Shown piece after piece: positions 1 through 8,804 of a stretch of 64,000 nucleotides of DNA. A program made the position numbers and the translations under genes. The notes beneath the pieces are model-generated. The model saw only the letters and a list, made by a program, of their open reading frames with translations, had not been told where the DNA came from and made no database searches. Position 1 is the first letter of the stretch; each line of letters begins with the position of its first letter. Source of the DNA: Vagococcus acidifermentans (GTDB lineage Bacteria; Bacillota; Bacilli; Lactobacillales; Vagococcaceae); contig NZ_NGKC01000005.1 of assembly GCF_003987655.1 (NCBI RefSeq), positions 102,433 to 166,432 on the forward strand, read 5' to 3'.

Positions 1-342
1 TACAGTGAATCGGAAGCCAAGAAAAAAGCACTTGATTATGTGGCCACACCGGGCTGCAGCGAGCATCAGACCGGTTTGGCGCTGGATGTTCTGGACGACA
101 GCTGGTATCAGTCCGGCAGAGGGTTGGAAACAGACTTCGGCAAATCCAAAGGCGGCAAGTGGCTGGCAGCCAACTGTGCCGATTACGGGTTCATCATCCG
201 GTACCCTGAGGGCAAAGAAGCACAGACAGGTATCAAGTACGAACCATGGCATATCCGCTATGTCGGTGTTGAAAGCGCCCGTTACATCATGGCAAACAAT
301 TTGTCGCTGGAAGAATATATCGATCAACTAAAAAGTAGGTAG
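1..342 (+). CDS. VanY/DdlA-type D-Ala-D-Ala (or LD-) carboxypeptidase, C-terminal part
   Basis: The reading frame is open from the first base, so the N-terminus lies outside the window; 113 residues are visible. Two zinc-site motifs of the VanY (peptidase M15B) family are present: SEHQTGLALD at visible residues 20-29 (the S-x-H-x-x-G-x-A-x-D pattern) and EPWHIRYVG at about 81-89 (the Glu and His of the second half). Such enzymes trim the terminal D-Ala, or the DL bond, of peptidoglycan stem peptides outside the membrane. The next gene, four bases downstream, is another peptidoglycan hydrolase, which suggests a small cell-wall operon. Whether it is a DD- or LD-carboxypeptidase cannot be told from this fragment. 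Confidence 0.9.
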   Translation, partial: YSESEAKKKALDYVATPGCSEHQTGLALDVLDDSWYQSGRGLETDFGKSKGGKWLAANCADYGFIIRYPEGKEAQTGIKYEPWHIRYVGVESARYIMANNLSLEEYIDQLKSR

Positions 343-345
343 AGA

Positions 346-966
346 ATGAAGAGGAATAGAAGGAAATACCAATCGCCGAACGTCAAAAACATTCCTGCAT
401 TTATCAGCTTGGGCATCATCGTGATAGGAATCGTTGTTTTTGTCATCAGTTTGAGAGGATTGTCCCGTCCGTCAGCTGTCACAGTGGAGGAGCCGACGAT
501 GAATCAGACCGAATTTATCGAACGGCTGGTCCCGTATTCTCAGCAGTTGCAGCAGGAGTATGGTATCCTTCCAAGCATCATCATCGGTCAGGCGATTCTC
601 GAATCGGACTGGGGAAGAAGTGAATTGAGTGCCACCTATAACAATCTTTTTGGCATGAAATCGTTTCATCCCGACAACAATTCAGTAAATCTGGTAACAA
701 AGGAACATGTTGACGGCGAGTGGATTGAAATCAAAGCAGATTTTAAAGTATACGACAGCTGGGAAGCATCAATGAAGGACCATACGCTGCTGTTTGTTAA
801 CGGCGTTGATTGGGACCCTTATTTATACAGGGGCGTACTGCTTGCCGACAATTATCGCAGCGCGGCCAAGTCTTTGGAGGCTGCCGGCTATGCGACCGAC
901 CCGGGCTATGCCCAAAAGATTATATCCGTCATTGAAACATACGAGCTCTATCAATATGATTTGTAA
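346..966 (+). CDS. Membrane-anchored GH73 endo-beta-N-acetylglucosaminidase
   Basis: 206 residues: a basic N-terminus, one membrane segment at about 17-37, then a single GH73 (FlgJ/LytG-like) domain. The segment QAILESDWG, with the likely catalytic Glu at about residue 86, followed by YNNLFGMK, is the family signature. It should cleave GlcNAc-MurNAc bonds of peptidoglycan outside the membrane. There are no LysM or SH3 wall-binding repeats, so it is a minimal LytG-type enzyme held by its signal anchor. It starts four bases after the carboxypeptidase gene with an AGGTAGAGA ribosome site overlapping that gene's stop, so translation is probably coupled. Confidence 0.9.
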   Translation: MKRNRRKYQSPNVKNIPAFISLGIIVIGIVVFVISLRGLSRPSAVTVEEPTMNQTEFIERLVPYSQQLQQEYGILPSIIIGQAILESDWGRSELSATYNNLFGMKSFHPDNNSVNLVTKEHVDGEWIEIKADFKVYDSWEASMKDHTLLFVNGVDWDPYLYRGVLLADNYRSAAKSLEAAGYATDPGYAQKIISVIETYELYQYDL

Positions 967-1016
967 CACAAACACGCTATACGGCAAAGGCACATGATGG
1001 GGAGATGTGGTGAGTT

Positions 1017-1715
1017 ATGAAGAAAAAAGTACCAGAAATTACGACTGATTTGCGGCGGGACATTATTCAGGTTCCGTCTGTCATCAGAGAATGCTCGGGG
1101 ATCCGGATATTCGGGCGGCGCATCAAATCAATTTGCTATTCGACGGACATTGCCGTCATCCGCAACATTGATGCGGATGCGGTCATCGCTGTTTATCCGT
1201 TTACCCCTCACCCGACGATTATTAAAAGTATTGTGGAAGGAGCCGACCTGCCGGTATTCTCAGGCGTAGGCGGCGGTCTGACACAAGGCAACAGGTCTGT
1301 TGTGATGAGTATATTTGCCGAGGCAAATGGCTCCATAGGCGTTGTCGTCAACGCGCCGACGGGGAAAGAAACGATTCGGGAGATTGCCAAGGTGGTCGAC
1401 GTGCCGATTATTGGCACTATCACCTCGGAATACACAGATGTTAAAGAAAAAATCGACGCCGGAACGAAAATCCTGAACGTCAGCGGCGGACGCCATACGG
1501 CAGCCATCGTACGGAAAATCAGGGAAGACTATCCGGATTTTCCGATTATTGCCACAGGCGGCCCAACGGATGAATCGATTTTGGAAACGATTCAGGCCGG
1601 AGCGAACGCCATCACGTACACGCCGCCAACAAATGGCGAACTGTTCAGCAAAAAAATGGAAAAGTACCGTCAAAAAGAAAAAGAAATCAGCGAACAAGAG
1701 CTTGTCGGCGAGTAA
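1017..1715 (+). CDS. Uncharacterised TIM-barrel (HisA/HisF-like) protein annotated as hydrolase in relatives
   Basis: 232 residues with the alternation of hydrophobic strands and helices of a beta/alpha barrel. Visible features are FSGVGGGLTQGN near residue 80 and IIATGGPTDE near 177, Gly-rich loops of the kind that hold phosphate in HisA/HisF and related barrels. No catalytic signature identifies a reaction. I recall conserved single-copy homologues in enterococci and streptococci carrying only a general hydrolase label. A GGGGAG ribosome site precedes the ATG. It stands alone, with a terminator overlapping its stop. Confidence 0.6.
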   Translation: MKKKVPEITTDLRRDIIQVPSVIRECSGIRIFGRRIKSICYSTDIAVIRNIDADAVIAVYPFTPHPTIIKSIVEGADLPVFSGVGGGLTQGNRSVVMSIFAEANGSIGVVVNAPTGKETIREIAKVVDVPIIGTITSEYTDVKEKIDAGTKILNVSGGRHTAAIVRKIREDYPDFPIIATGGPTDESILETIQAGANAITYTPPTNGELFSKKMEKYRQKEKEISEQELVGE

Positions 1716-1731
1716 TGACAAGCTTTTTTTA
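1699..1731 (+). terminator. Rho-independent terminator overlapping the end of the barrel-protein gene
   Basis: AGCTTGTC (1699-1706) pairs with GACAAGCT (1717-1724) and is followed by seven T. The left arm lies inside the coding sequence. Confidence 0.85.
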
Positions 1732-1801
1732 TTTGCCTGTATACATTCTTCTGGTTATTGTATAAAATAAAGGTAACTGACGAAAAAGCGAGGGTATATT
1801 T

Positions 1802-2191
1802 TTGGAAATTAATAGACAGAAAGAATTTGTCAATGCCTTTCATTACGATGCATTGCCAAAAGATCATAGCGAAGAAACAGCGATTAATGTCAGCGTGACA
1901 CCGCTGCCGATTACTAAAGAAATGGCGCTGGACAGCGATAAAGACAGTATTGTCGGAATCAGCGTGGAATTCAAAATTGTTTTGAAGCAAGTGCTGATAT
2001 CCGGCACACTGGGACAGGTCAGTACATTAAAAAATAAAAAAGTATCCAGCAACACAGACTTGGCAAAAGAAGAAATTGATTTGCTGGTACGTCCGCTGCT
2101 GTTAATGATTGAGCGGCTGACCTATGAAGTCACGGAAATCGCACTGGACGCCCCCGGCATACAACTAAATTTTGCAAGCAACCCGCAGTAA
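1802..2191 (+). CDS. DUF1149 family protein
   Basis: 129 residues, acidic and soluble, starting at a TTG codon: the frame opens at MEINRQKEF, which matches the usual N-terminus of the family, and no ATG lies nearby. The mix of beta strands with a helical C-terminus fits DUF1149 (SecB-fold-like) proteins of Lactobacillales. Function is unknown; the similarity in fold to the SecB chaperone is only a hint. A TATAAA box sits about 40 bases upstream. The following phosphoesterase gene begins 33 bases after the stop and may be co-transcribed. Confidence 0.75.
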   Translation: MEINRQKEFVNAFHYDALPKDHSEETAINVSVTPLPITKEMALDSDKDSIVGISVEFKIVLKQVLISGTLGQVSTLKNKKVSSNTDLAKEEIDLLVRPLLLMIERLTYEVTEIALDAPGIQLNFASNPQ

Positions 2192-2224
2192 CAAACACAG
2201 CCACACAAAAAAGGATGGAGAAAG

Positions 2225-2959
2225 ATGTCAAAATTATTATTTGTGATAAGTGATGTCCATGGTAATTTGTCCCTTTTTAATGAGCTTTTGAAAGATTACG
2301 ATCAGAAGATGCATCAACTGGTGCTGATTGGCGATTTGCTAGACAGAGGCCCCCAGTCGAAAGCGTGCCTGCTCTTGGGTAAACAGCTGGTGGAAGAAAC
2401 CGGTGCGGTGTATCTGATGGGGAATCATGAGCGGATGTTCCTCGATTTTCTGGCAAAACCGGAGCTGATGTATCCCAATTATCATTTCAACGGCGGTGAC
2501 AGCACGCTTAACAGCCTGCTCCATCCGGGCGCGGCGGCTGAGTATTCGCCAACAGAAATGGCGCTGATGATACGGTCGGCGTACAAGGAACTGATTGCGT
2601 TTTTGTCATCATTGCCGCTCTATTATGAATGGCATGACTATGTCTGCGTGCACGCAGGCGTGAACCTCGAGTTGAACGATTGGCGGCACAGCAGTGCGAG
2701 AGATTTTGTCTGGATACGCGAACCATTCCATTCAGGAGAAAACCGGACAGGCAAGGTCATCATCTTTGGCCATACGATCACGCCAAGCTTGCATGGGGAT
2801 AATGTGACAACTGATTTGTGGCTGCAAGATAATAAAATCGGCATTGACGGCGGGGCTGTGTACGGCGGCTCGATGCATGGTGTTATCTTTGATGACAAAG
2901 GCATTGTGCAAGACATTGAAGTCCAAAACAACTTTTCACCGTGGCGTCCGGATTTCTAA
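2225..2959 (+). CDS. PPP-family metallophosphoesterase (PrpA/ApaH-like)
   Basis: 244 residues with the calcineurin-like motifs in order: SDVHGN at 9-14, GDLLDRGP at about 37-44, GNHE at about 66-69, then VCVHAGV near 142 and FGHT near 178. These residues bind the two metal ions. The architecture is that of bacterial PPP enzymes, either protein Ser/Thr phosphatases of the PrpA type or symmetrical diadenosine tetraphosphatases; the sequence alone does not separate them. A strong GGATGGAG site precedes the ATG. It may share a transcript with the DUF1149 gene. Confidence 0.85.
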   Translation: MSKLLFVISDVHGNLSLFNELLKDYDQKMHQLVLIGDLLDRGPQSKACLLLGKQLVEETGAVYLMGNHERMFLDFLAKPELMYPNYHFNGGDSTLNSLLHPGAAAEYSPTEMALMIRSAYKELIAFLSSLPLYYEWHDYVCVHAGVNLELNDWRHSSARDFVWIREPFHSGENRTGKVIIFGHTITPSLHGDNVTTDLWLQDNKIGIDGGAVYGGSMHGVIFDDKGIVQDIEVQNNFSPWRPDF

Positions 2960-3567
2960 CTTTAACCGGCGGAGCCGCTTTACCCAAAAACGCAAATAGA
3001 CAAAAACGGTTTTATAGTTCCGTAAAATATGCGTTTGCTATAAAAGAGTAACGTTTTATACAATAGTGGCTGACAATTATAGCAGAAAACAAAGCGTGTA
3101 TTTGTCATGTATCATAAAATACTGCTAAAGAAGCTGCACCCCTGTTTGAATTACCACCGTATTTCATGCAGAAAGATGTCCGGCACGCACCGGAAAAAAA
3201 GGAAATCAGCGTTATTCTCCCTTGATATCAAACGGTTACATTCCCGGGGAGGCTTTTTCAGGTAAGCGGCAAGAACGGGAATTTTTTGAAAAAAGAAAAC
3301 AAATAAATTTTGATGGTACAGCAGTGAAAACTGTTATATTTTTCTTATTTGTGAATTTTTAGCGATTTTTATTTGACTAAAATTTGAATGAAAAAAGTCT
3401 GGTAACCCTTGTATTATCAAGGTTATTAAAATGAAAACAAATTAAGAATTTTTAAATAAGTGTAGTCATTCTCAATGGAATGTTGTATAATAATTATGTA
3501 TTGGAAGACAAGTAAAAAAAACTGTCTAAAAAGTATTGCCAATCTGGCAAAAAGGGAGTGAATGTCT
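2960..3567 (+). other. Intergenic region upstream of spx
   Basis: About 600 bases with no convincing gene. It becomes very AT-rich after 3270. It holds an imperfect inverted repeat TAACC (3403-3407) / GGTTA (3421-3425), and the spx promoter near its end. Long upstream regions with several promoters are usual for spx. Confidence 0.5.
3463..3491 (+). promoter_or_regulatory. Probable sigma-A promoter of spx
   Basis: A -10 box TATAAT at 3486-3491 with a -35-like TAGTCA at 3463-3468, 17 bases apart. Position about 75 bases before the start codon fits. Confidence 0.6.
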
Positions 3568-3966
3568 ATGTTAAAGTTATATACGTCGCCTAGTTGCACC
3601 TCTTGTCGTAAAGCGCGCGCCTGGTTGCAGGAACATAAAATTCCCTTCATAGAACGAAACATTTTTTCCGAGCCATTAAGTCAAGACGAGTTGAAAGAAA
3701 TTTTGCGGATGACTGAAGATGGGACTGAAGAGATCATCTCCACCCGCTCAAAAGTTTTTCAAAAATTAGATGTTGATTTGGATGACCTGCCATTGGCCGA
3801 GTTATTGACACTGGTGAAAGACAATCCGGGGCTATTGAGAAGACCGATTATGATAGATGAAAAAAGACTTCAAGTTGGATTCAATGAAGATGAAATTCGC
3901 AGATTCCTGCCGCGGGAAGTCCGCGCATTGGAATTAAAACGGGCACAAATGATGGCCGGTTTATAA
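3568..3966 (+). CDS. spx: Spx, redox-sensing global transcription regulator
   Basis: 132 residues of the ArsC/Spx thioredoxin-like fold. The redox switch CTSC is at residues 10-13 and the conserved basic stretch LLRRPI is near 92. Spx binds the alpha C-terminal domain of RNA polymerase and redirects transcription under disulfide stress; it is normally degraded by ClpXP. Of two in-frame ATGs, the second (3568) is chosen because GGGAG lies nine bases before it but only three before the first, and it gives the standard family length and N-terminus. mecA, encoding another Clp adaptor, follows immediately. Confidence 0.95.
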   Translation: MLKLYTSPSCTSCRKARAWLQEHKIPFIERNIFSEPLSQDELKEILRMTEDGTEEIISTRSKVFQKLDVDLDDLPLAELLTLVKDNPGLLRRPIMIDEKRLQVGFNEDEIRRFLPREVRALELKRAQMMAGL

Positions 3967-4001
3967 AAAGTTGCCGGCATTTTTAAAATTTGACGTGTAT
4001 T

Positions 4002-4040
4002 CAGCATACAAGAACTCTTGTCCTGTATGCTGATTTTATT
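4002..4040 (+). terminator. Terminator between spx and mecA
   Basis: CAGCATACA (4002-4010) pairs with TGTATGCTG (4024-4032), followed by ATTTTATTT. Confidence 0.75.
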
Positions 4041-4140
4041 TAATTTACGTATCTTTTAAACCCAATCCCTTTACTTTTTCCGTATTTTCGATACAATGAG
4101 GCTAGGGAAGGAATTTTTTACAGAAATGAGGTGTAGCAAG

Positions 4141-4827
4141 ATGGAAATGGAACGTATCAACGAAAATACAATCCGTGTTTTAATCGGCAATGACGATTTA
4201 GCTGAAAGAGGAATAACGTTTCTGGACTTGTTAGGGAATCACAAGCAGATTGAAAGTTTCTTCTACAGTATTTTAGAGGAAGTAGATGTAGATGAACAAT
4301 TTCAAGAAACTGATTCCGTGACATTTCAAGTGCTACCCAACCGTGATGGATTAGAGCTGTTTATCAGTAAAAATACTCCAATGGCAGACGGCGATGACAT
4401 AGACGGACAGTTTGAAGGCTATCAGGAAGGCTTTGCAGACTATCTGAAGCAACATATGTTTGAGCAAGGAAAAGATGTCAAATCCAATGTGGATGATGTG
4501 GATGATATAGAGGAATACCTCAGCGCGCCGGATGCGATGACTCTGGAAGTCGTCTTTAAACTCAACGATTTTGAAGAATTTATCGCTTTGGCAAAAAACA
4601 TCCGACTGGCGAATGTAGTGACTGACTTGTATACGCTGAACGGCGAATACTATTTAGTAGTGACATTTTTGACAGATGAGTCGACAGACGGGCAGATTGC
4701 CAATGACATTGCACTGCTTTATGAATACGGAGACAAAACACACATTACCCTTGATATGCTGGAAGAATACGGGCGTCTGCTGATGGAACGCAGCGCGCTT
4801 GAACTGAGCCGCTACTATTTTCGGTAA
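4141..4827 (+). CDS. mecA: MecA adaptor protein for ClpC
   Basis: 228 residues. The N-terminus MEMERINENTIRVLI is the typical MecA substrate-binding domain start, an acidic linker follows (about 80-125), and the C-terminal domain that docks on ClpC ends LSRYYFR. MecA presents substrates such as competence regulators to ClpCP. The start at 4141 has GAGGTG about nine bases upstream; a longer frame beginning at 4096 lacks a ribosome site and family support. A strong terminator follows directly. Confidence 0.95.
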   Translation: MEMERINENTIRVLIGNDDLAERGITFLDLLGNHKQIESFFYSILEEVDVDEQFQETDSVTFQVLPNRDGLELFISKNTPMADGDDIDGQFEGYQEGFADYLKQHMFEQGKDVKSNVDDVDDIEEYLSAPDAMTLEVVFKLNDFEEFIALAKNIRLANVVTDLYTLNGEYYLVVTFLTDESTDGQIANDIALLYEYGDKTHITLDMLEEYGRLLMERSALELSRYYFR

Positions 4828-4859
4828 TAGCGAGCGCTTATAGTAACTGACACGACGTT

Positions 4860-4891
4860 ACCGCTGTATAGCAATATACAGCGGTTTTTTT
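4860..4891 (+). terminator. mecA terminator
   Basis: A perfect 11-bp stem, ACCGCTGTATA / TATACAGCGGT, with a GCAA loop and a seven-T tail. Confidence 0.95.
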
Positions 4892-4893
4892 GT

Positions 4894-5193
4894 TTAATTG
4901 GTCTGCCGCTGGTTTTGAATTCGATTTTAGCCGTACCATTTATATTAACTCCGATTGTCAGTTTGACGATTGCTTATGTTGCAACAGTTGGTTTAAAATG
5001 GGTAGTACCAGCAGGTATCGGTGTGCCTTGGACGACACCCGGCCCAATCTTGTCATTTTTAGCTACAGGTGGTACATGGCAGGGATTGCTGTTGGGGATT
5101 ACTTGTTTGCTGAGTTCAATAGTTATCTATATGCCGTTCTTAAAGGCAGCTGACAAGTACGCAGCCAAGGAAGCCGGTCAAGAAAACTTATAG
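4894..5193 (+). pseudogene. C-terminal remnant of a PTS EIIC (lactose/cellobiose family)
   Basis: The frame reads LIGLPLVLNSILAVPFILTP, typical of the last third of CelB/LicC-type EIIC permeases, continues with two hydrophobic segments, and ends normally. The first roughly 300 residues are missing: the similarity begins at the T tail of the mecA terminator, with no start codon context or ribosome site. A deletion has evidently fused the terminator to the gene's 3' end. The neighbour downstream is also broken, so the operon is dead. Confidence 0.85.
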
Positions 5194-5208
5194 AGGAGAG
5201 GTAAACCA

Positions 5209-6113
5209 ATGGTCAAACGATTTTTAAGTGCCAATGCCAGTGAGATACTGGCGATGAATAAGGAAGAACTGAAGCAGTCTATCAAAGCATCAGCTGGGCG
5301 GACGATTTGTTCAGAGATAATCGGCAACATGCAGCAATCATTGGCGACATCACCAATGCGGAGGTGGCCGTGTCCTATGGCGCTGATTTGTTGCTGTTGA
5401 ACGGCTTTGATTGCTATGCGCCTCAAATTAACGGCATGCCGGACGTTGACGGCGACCGCCTGATACAAACACTTCGTGAACTGACGGGACGTCCCGTGGG
5501 CATCAACTTGGAGCCGGTGGATGACACCATCGACCTATTGCAAAACCGCATCAATATTCCAGCAGGCCGTACCTGCTCTGCCGACACGCTGGCATTGGCG
5601 GATAAGTTGGGCCTAGACTTCATTTGCCTGACAGGCAATCCGGGAACTGGCGTCACAAACAAGAGCATCGAAAAAGCAGTTGCCGTGGCTAAAAAACATT
5701 TTTCAGGTTTGGTGATTGCCGGGAAAATGCACAGTGCAGGCGTGGATGAACCGGTTGTATCCAAAGAAGCGATTCAAGCATTTGTCGCCGCTGGTGCAGA
5801 TATCATTTTGATGCCGGCAGTCGGCTCCATCCCGGGCTTTACGGACGCCGAACTGATTGAAGGGGTCAAATACGCCCAAGAACGGGGGGCTTTGACTATG
5901 TCAGCAATCGGCACGAGTCAAGAAAGTGCCGATCAGGAAACAATTCGACACATCGCCTTGCGCAACAAGATTGCCGGTGTAGATATCCAGCATATCGGTG
6001 ACGGCGGCTATGTTGCCGGTGTAGCAACTTTGGAAAACATCTATGCACTGTCAGTTGCCATCAGAGGCATCCGCCATACGATGAGCAGAATTGCCAGATC
6101 AGTCAGAAGATAA
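5209..6113 (+). pseudogene. DUF7916 (phosphonomutase-like TIM barrel) gene with frameshift
   Basis: The N-terminal frame (MVKRFLSANASEILAMNKEE onward) starts at 5209 after a GAGGAG site, but similarity moves to another frame near 5340, where GDITNAEVAVSYGADLLLLN continues to a normal C-terminus at 6113. The change corresponds to loss of one base around TCATTGG (5336-5342). Family members are PEP-mutase/isocitrate-lyase-like barrels often linked to cellobiose-type PTS genes; their reaction is unknown. As its upstream EIIC partner is also truncated, decay is more likely than programmed frameshifting, though a sequencing error is possible. Confidence 0.8.
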
Positions 6114-6121
6114 TCGAACAA

Positions 6122-6166
6122 ACGGAACGGCTGTGTGAAAGACCATTTCCCGGCCGTTCCGTTTTA
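6122..6166 (+). terminator. Terminator after the DUF7916 pseudogene
   Basis: ACGGAACGGC (6122-6131) pairs with GCCGTTCCGT (6153-6162), followed by TTTT. Confidence 0.8.
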
Positions 6167-6256
6167 CTATAAATTTTTAGAAAAGTCAGAAAATTATCCA
6201 TTAAACCTGTTGCCTTCTGCTATAATAGACTTATCTTAAATAAGAAAGGTTGATGC

Positions 6257-7366
6257 ATGTTGTCTAACATTCCATTTAGAGGCGACCAAGTCGGCAGCCT
6301 GCTGCGCCCTGAACGGCTGAAAAAAGCGAGAGAAGCCGTTAAATCAGGTGCATTGAGCAAAGAAGAATTACAAAAAATAGAAGATGAGGAAATAATCGCC
6401 GCCATCGACAAGCAAAAAGCGGTCGGTTTAAAGGCTGTGACAGACGGCGAGTTTCGCAGACGCTGGTGGCATCTGGATTTTATTGCTGGGTTAAACGGTA
6501 TCACAGTGTTTGACTATATCATGAAAGGCTTCGGCATCGAATCGGAAGCGCAAGGCACCTACGTCAGCGACGAACTTTCATTCAATCCGGATCATCCTTT
6601 TTTGGCGCACTTCGCGTTTACGAAAAAGCATGCAGGAGAAACATTGGCAAAACAAACAATTCCCGGTCCGAACATGATTTTTTTGAATTCCTTTTTAATG
6701 TCAGAACGGTACCATGAGCAGCCGGTCTATCAGACGAAAGACCAGTTTGTGGCTGACTTGATTAACACATATCAAGACGCTATTCAGGCATTTTACGATG
6801 TCGGCTGCCGTTATCTGCAACTGGACGATACGAGCTGGGGTGCACTGTTTGATGACAACTTTAGAGAAAGTATCGCCAAGAACGGTTACGACCCTGATGC
6901 GCTGATTCAGGAGTTCGGCGATATCACCGAGCAAGTTTTGGCTAAAAAACCGGCAGACATGGTCGTTACATTCCATTTTTGCAAAGGTAATTTCCAGTCC
7001 AAATGGTTGTACAACGGTTCCTACGACCGCATTGCCGAGCGCCTGCTGGCTATTGCAGCATTCGACGGGTTCTTCCTTGAATTCGACGATGAGCGGTCAG
7101 GCAGTTTTGAACCGTTAAAAAATATCAAAGACCAGCGTGTCGTCGTCGGTTTAATCACATCTAAAACAGGCGAATTGGAAAATCCTGAAGCAATCAAAGA
7201 ACGTATTGCTGAAGCGGCGAACTATGTACCGCTGGATCAGCTGTGCCTCAGCCCGCAGTGCGGTTTTTCTTCCACACAAGAGGGCAATGCCTTGACTGAG
7301 GATGACCAGTGGAAAAAACTTTCCTTGGTGGTGGATATAGCCAAAGAAGTCTGGGGAGAACTTTAA
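6257..7366 (+). CDS. MetE-family (cobalamin-independent methionine synthase-like) methyltransferase
   Basis: 369 residues, the size of stand-alone YxjG/YxjH-type proteins related to the MetE C-terminal half. It shows RGDQVGSLLRP at the start, the metal-ligand region VVTFHFCKGN, and LSPQCGFSS near residue 333, where the Cys binds zinc. The family transfers methyl groups to thiols such as homocysteine, but the donor for the short form is not settled. A TATAAT box lies at 6221-6226. A cyclase-family gene starts 16 bases after the stop, so the two are probably one operon. No SAM or T-box riboswitch is visible in the short leader. Confidence 0.85.
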   Translation: MLSNIPFRGDQVGSLLRPERLKKAREAVKSGALSKEELQKIEDEEIIAAIDKQKAVGLKAVTDGEFRRRWWHLDFIAGLNGITVFDYIMKGFGIESEAQGTYVSDELSFNPDHPFLAHFAFTKKHAGETLAKQTIPGPNMIFLNSFLMSERYHEQPVYQTKDQFVADLINTYQDAIQAFYDVGCRYLQLDDTSWGALFDDNFRESIAKNGYDPDALIQEFGDITEQVLAKKPADMVVTFHFCKGNFQSKWLYNGSYDRIAERLLAIAAFDGFFLEFDDERSGSFEPLKNIKDQRVVVGLITSKTGELENPEAIKERIAEAANYVPLDQLCLSPQCGFSSTQEGNALTEDDQWKKLSLVVDIAKEVWGEL

Positions 7367-7382
7367 GAAGGAGAGAATCAGG

Positions 7383-8126
7383 ATGACGGATATTCAAACA
7401 GCCCTGCATTTTTTAAAGACACAAACATGGATTGACCTGTCTCATGACGTGAATGACAACATTCCTTATTTTTCCTCATTCAGCCCAATGACGGAAAAAA
7501 CAGTCACAACAGTGAAGGAAGACGGGTTTTATGCCAAAGAGTACAGCCTTGTGACGCAATACGGCACACATGTCGATGCACCGTCTCATTTCTATGAGCC
7601 CGGCAGAAACGTTGACCAGCTGACGTTGAAAGAGTTGGTATTGCCGTTGTGTGTGATTCATAAAGAAAAAGAAGTGGCGGCAAATAATGACTATGCTGTG
7701 ACTTTGGCAGATTTACTGCAATTTGAAGAAGAAAACGGCCGGATTCCTGCGGGATGTTTTATGGCTTTTTCAAGCGGCTGGTCGGAACGCTGGAATAATC
7801 ATGAGCAGTTTTATAATCGCGATGCAGAGGGCGAGGCGCATACGCCTGGCTGGTCACTGGAAGCGTTGAAGTTTTTGCATGAAGAACGGGATGTCCTTGC
7901 CATCGGCCATGAAACGCTGGATACGGACAGTGCAGCCGACACACGGCAAAACGGCGGCCTAGTCGGCGAATTGTACTGGCTGTCGCAAGACAAATATCAA
8001 GTGGAAGTAATGAACAATCTGTCCCGTTTGCCGGCAACTGGCGGAGCCATCATCATCGGACTGCCTAAAATTCAAGCAGCTCCCGGATTTAATGCGCGCG
8101 TGTTTGCGGTTGTGCCGGAAGAGTAG
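7383..8126 (+). CDS. Cyclase/kynurenine-formamidase-like metal hydrolase (PF04199)
   Basis: 247 residues. The family metal-binding motif appears as QYGTHVDAPSHF at about residues 59-70 (H-G-T-H-x-D-x-P-x-H pattern), and a second region, IGHETLDTDSA, near 178. Members hydrolyse amides or cyclic compounds, for example N-formylkynurenine; the substrate here is unknown. It follows the methyltransferase gene with GGAGAG before the ATG, so both may act on one sulfur or amide compound, which is inference only. Confidence 0.8.
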   Translation: MTDIQTALHFLKTQTWIDLSHDVNDNIPYFSSFSPMTEKTVTTVKEDGFYAKEYSLVTQYGTHVDAPSHFYEPGRNVDQLTLKELVLPLCVIHKEKEVAANNDYAVTLADLLQFEEENGRIPAGCFMAFSSGWSERWNNHEQFYNRDAEGEAHTPGWSLEALKFLHEERDVLAIGHETLDTDSAADTRQNGGLVGELYWLSQDKYQVEVMNNLSRLPATGGAIIIGLPKIQAAPGFNARVFAVVPEE

Positions 8127-8153
8127 AAGCTGCTGCGCAATACCAGTAAGTAT

Positions 8154-8202
8154 AAAAAAATCGCATGGTGTGACTAAATTCAGTCATGCCTTGCGATTTT
8201 TT
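8154..8202. terminator. Bidirectional terminator between converging genes
   Basis: Seven A and TCGCA (8155-8165) pair with TGCGA and six T (8192-8202), with an inner TGACT/AGTCA stem. It can serve the cyclase gene on the plus strand and the XRE gene on the minus strand. Confidence 0.85.
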
Positions 8203-8213
8203 GTATTAGGTTA

Positions 8214-8537
8214 TTAATCGGATGACGCATCCAAAATAGCATTAAAAATAGTCAGGTATGTTTCCTTTTTAGGGTGATACTCTAATTTTGTCACTAATTG
8301 CCCTACCTGATCGTCAGCTCTTTCTATTCCTAAGAAAAAGGTTGATAAATTCACCTCAAGAGCATTAGTGATATTAATCAGTGTTTTTAGCGTAACCTGC
8401 CGTCGGCCATTCTCGATGTAGCCGATGTGTTGCAAACTCAAGTCGGTTTTTGCGGCTAGTTCAAGCTGTGTCATACCGGCTTTTTTTCTGTAATTGGCAA
8501 TATGTTTTCCAATTTCTTCCATTTGAGCTAATTTCAT
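8214..8537 (-). CDS. XRE-family HTH transcription regulator
   Basis: 107 residues: an N-terminal helix-turn-helix of Cro/C1 type (about 12-65, with GMTQLELAAKTDLSLQHIGY and IENGRR), then a short acidic C-terminal tail without a known sensor domain. The start at 8537 is preferred because GGGAGA lies just upstream on the minus strand; a start six codons earlier lacks a good site. It is divergent from the PTS/ADP-ribosylglycohydrolase operon, with a long inverted repeat between them, so it probably represses that operon and itself. Confidence 0.85.
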   Translation of the reverse strand: MKLAQMEEIGKHIANYRKKAGMTQLELAAKTDLSLQHIGYIENGRRQVTLKTLINITNALEVNLSTFFLGIERADDQVGQLVTKLEYHPKKETYLTIFNAILDASSD

Positions 8538-8609
8538 GTCGTTTCTCCCATCCATTTCGGATTATTTCCCCTTCAAATTAATTGTAGGCAGTATGATTTT
8601 TTAAATATA

Positions 8610-8655
8610 CAAACTAAATGTAATTATATATAAAAATATAGTTACTATTAGTTTG
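8610..8655. promoter_or_regulatory. Inverted repeat, candidate XRE operator
   Basis: CAAACTAAATGTAA (8610-8623) and TTACTATTAGTTTG (8642-8655) are inverted copies matching at 12 of 14 positions, with 18 AT-rich bases between. Two spaced half-operators in a divergent promoter region suit a Cro/C1-type regulator. Confidence 0.55.
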
Positions 8656-8789
8656 CTTTTGTGATATTATAAGAGTAGTTAACATGTTTACGTAAGCAAA
8701 TTATTTATCAATCATCTTCTATTGCGCATAGAAAGTGAAGCAAGTTGGTTTTAGGATATTAAAGTAGATGCAAGTGATTGTAATAAAAA

Positions 8790-8804
8790 ATGAAAACGTT
8801 GCCG
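8790..8804 (+). promoter_or_regulatory. Candidate cre (CcpA) site upstream of PTS operon
   Basis: ATGAAAACGTTGCCG fits the cre consensus WTGNAANCGNWNNCW except for the last base. Location about 80 bases before the PTS gene suits catabolite repression. Confidence 0.5.

Noticed and set aside
5300..5345. Programmed -1 frameshift in the DUF7916 gene
   Set aside because: No slippery heptamer with a following structure is evident, and the upstream partner gene is also broken, so decay or a read error is simpler.
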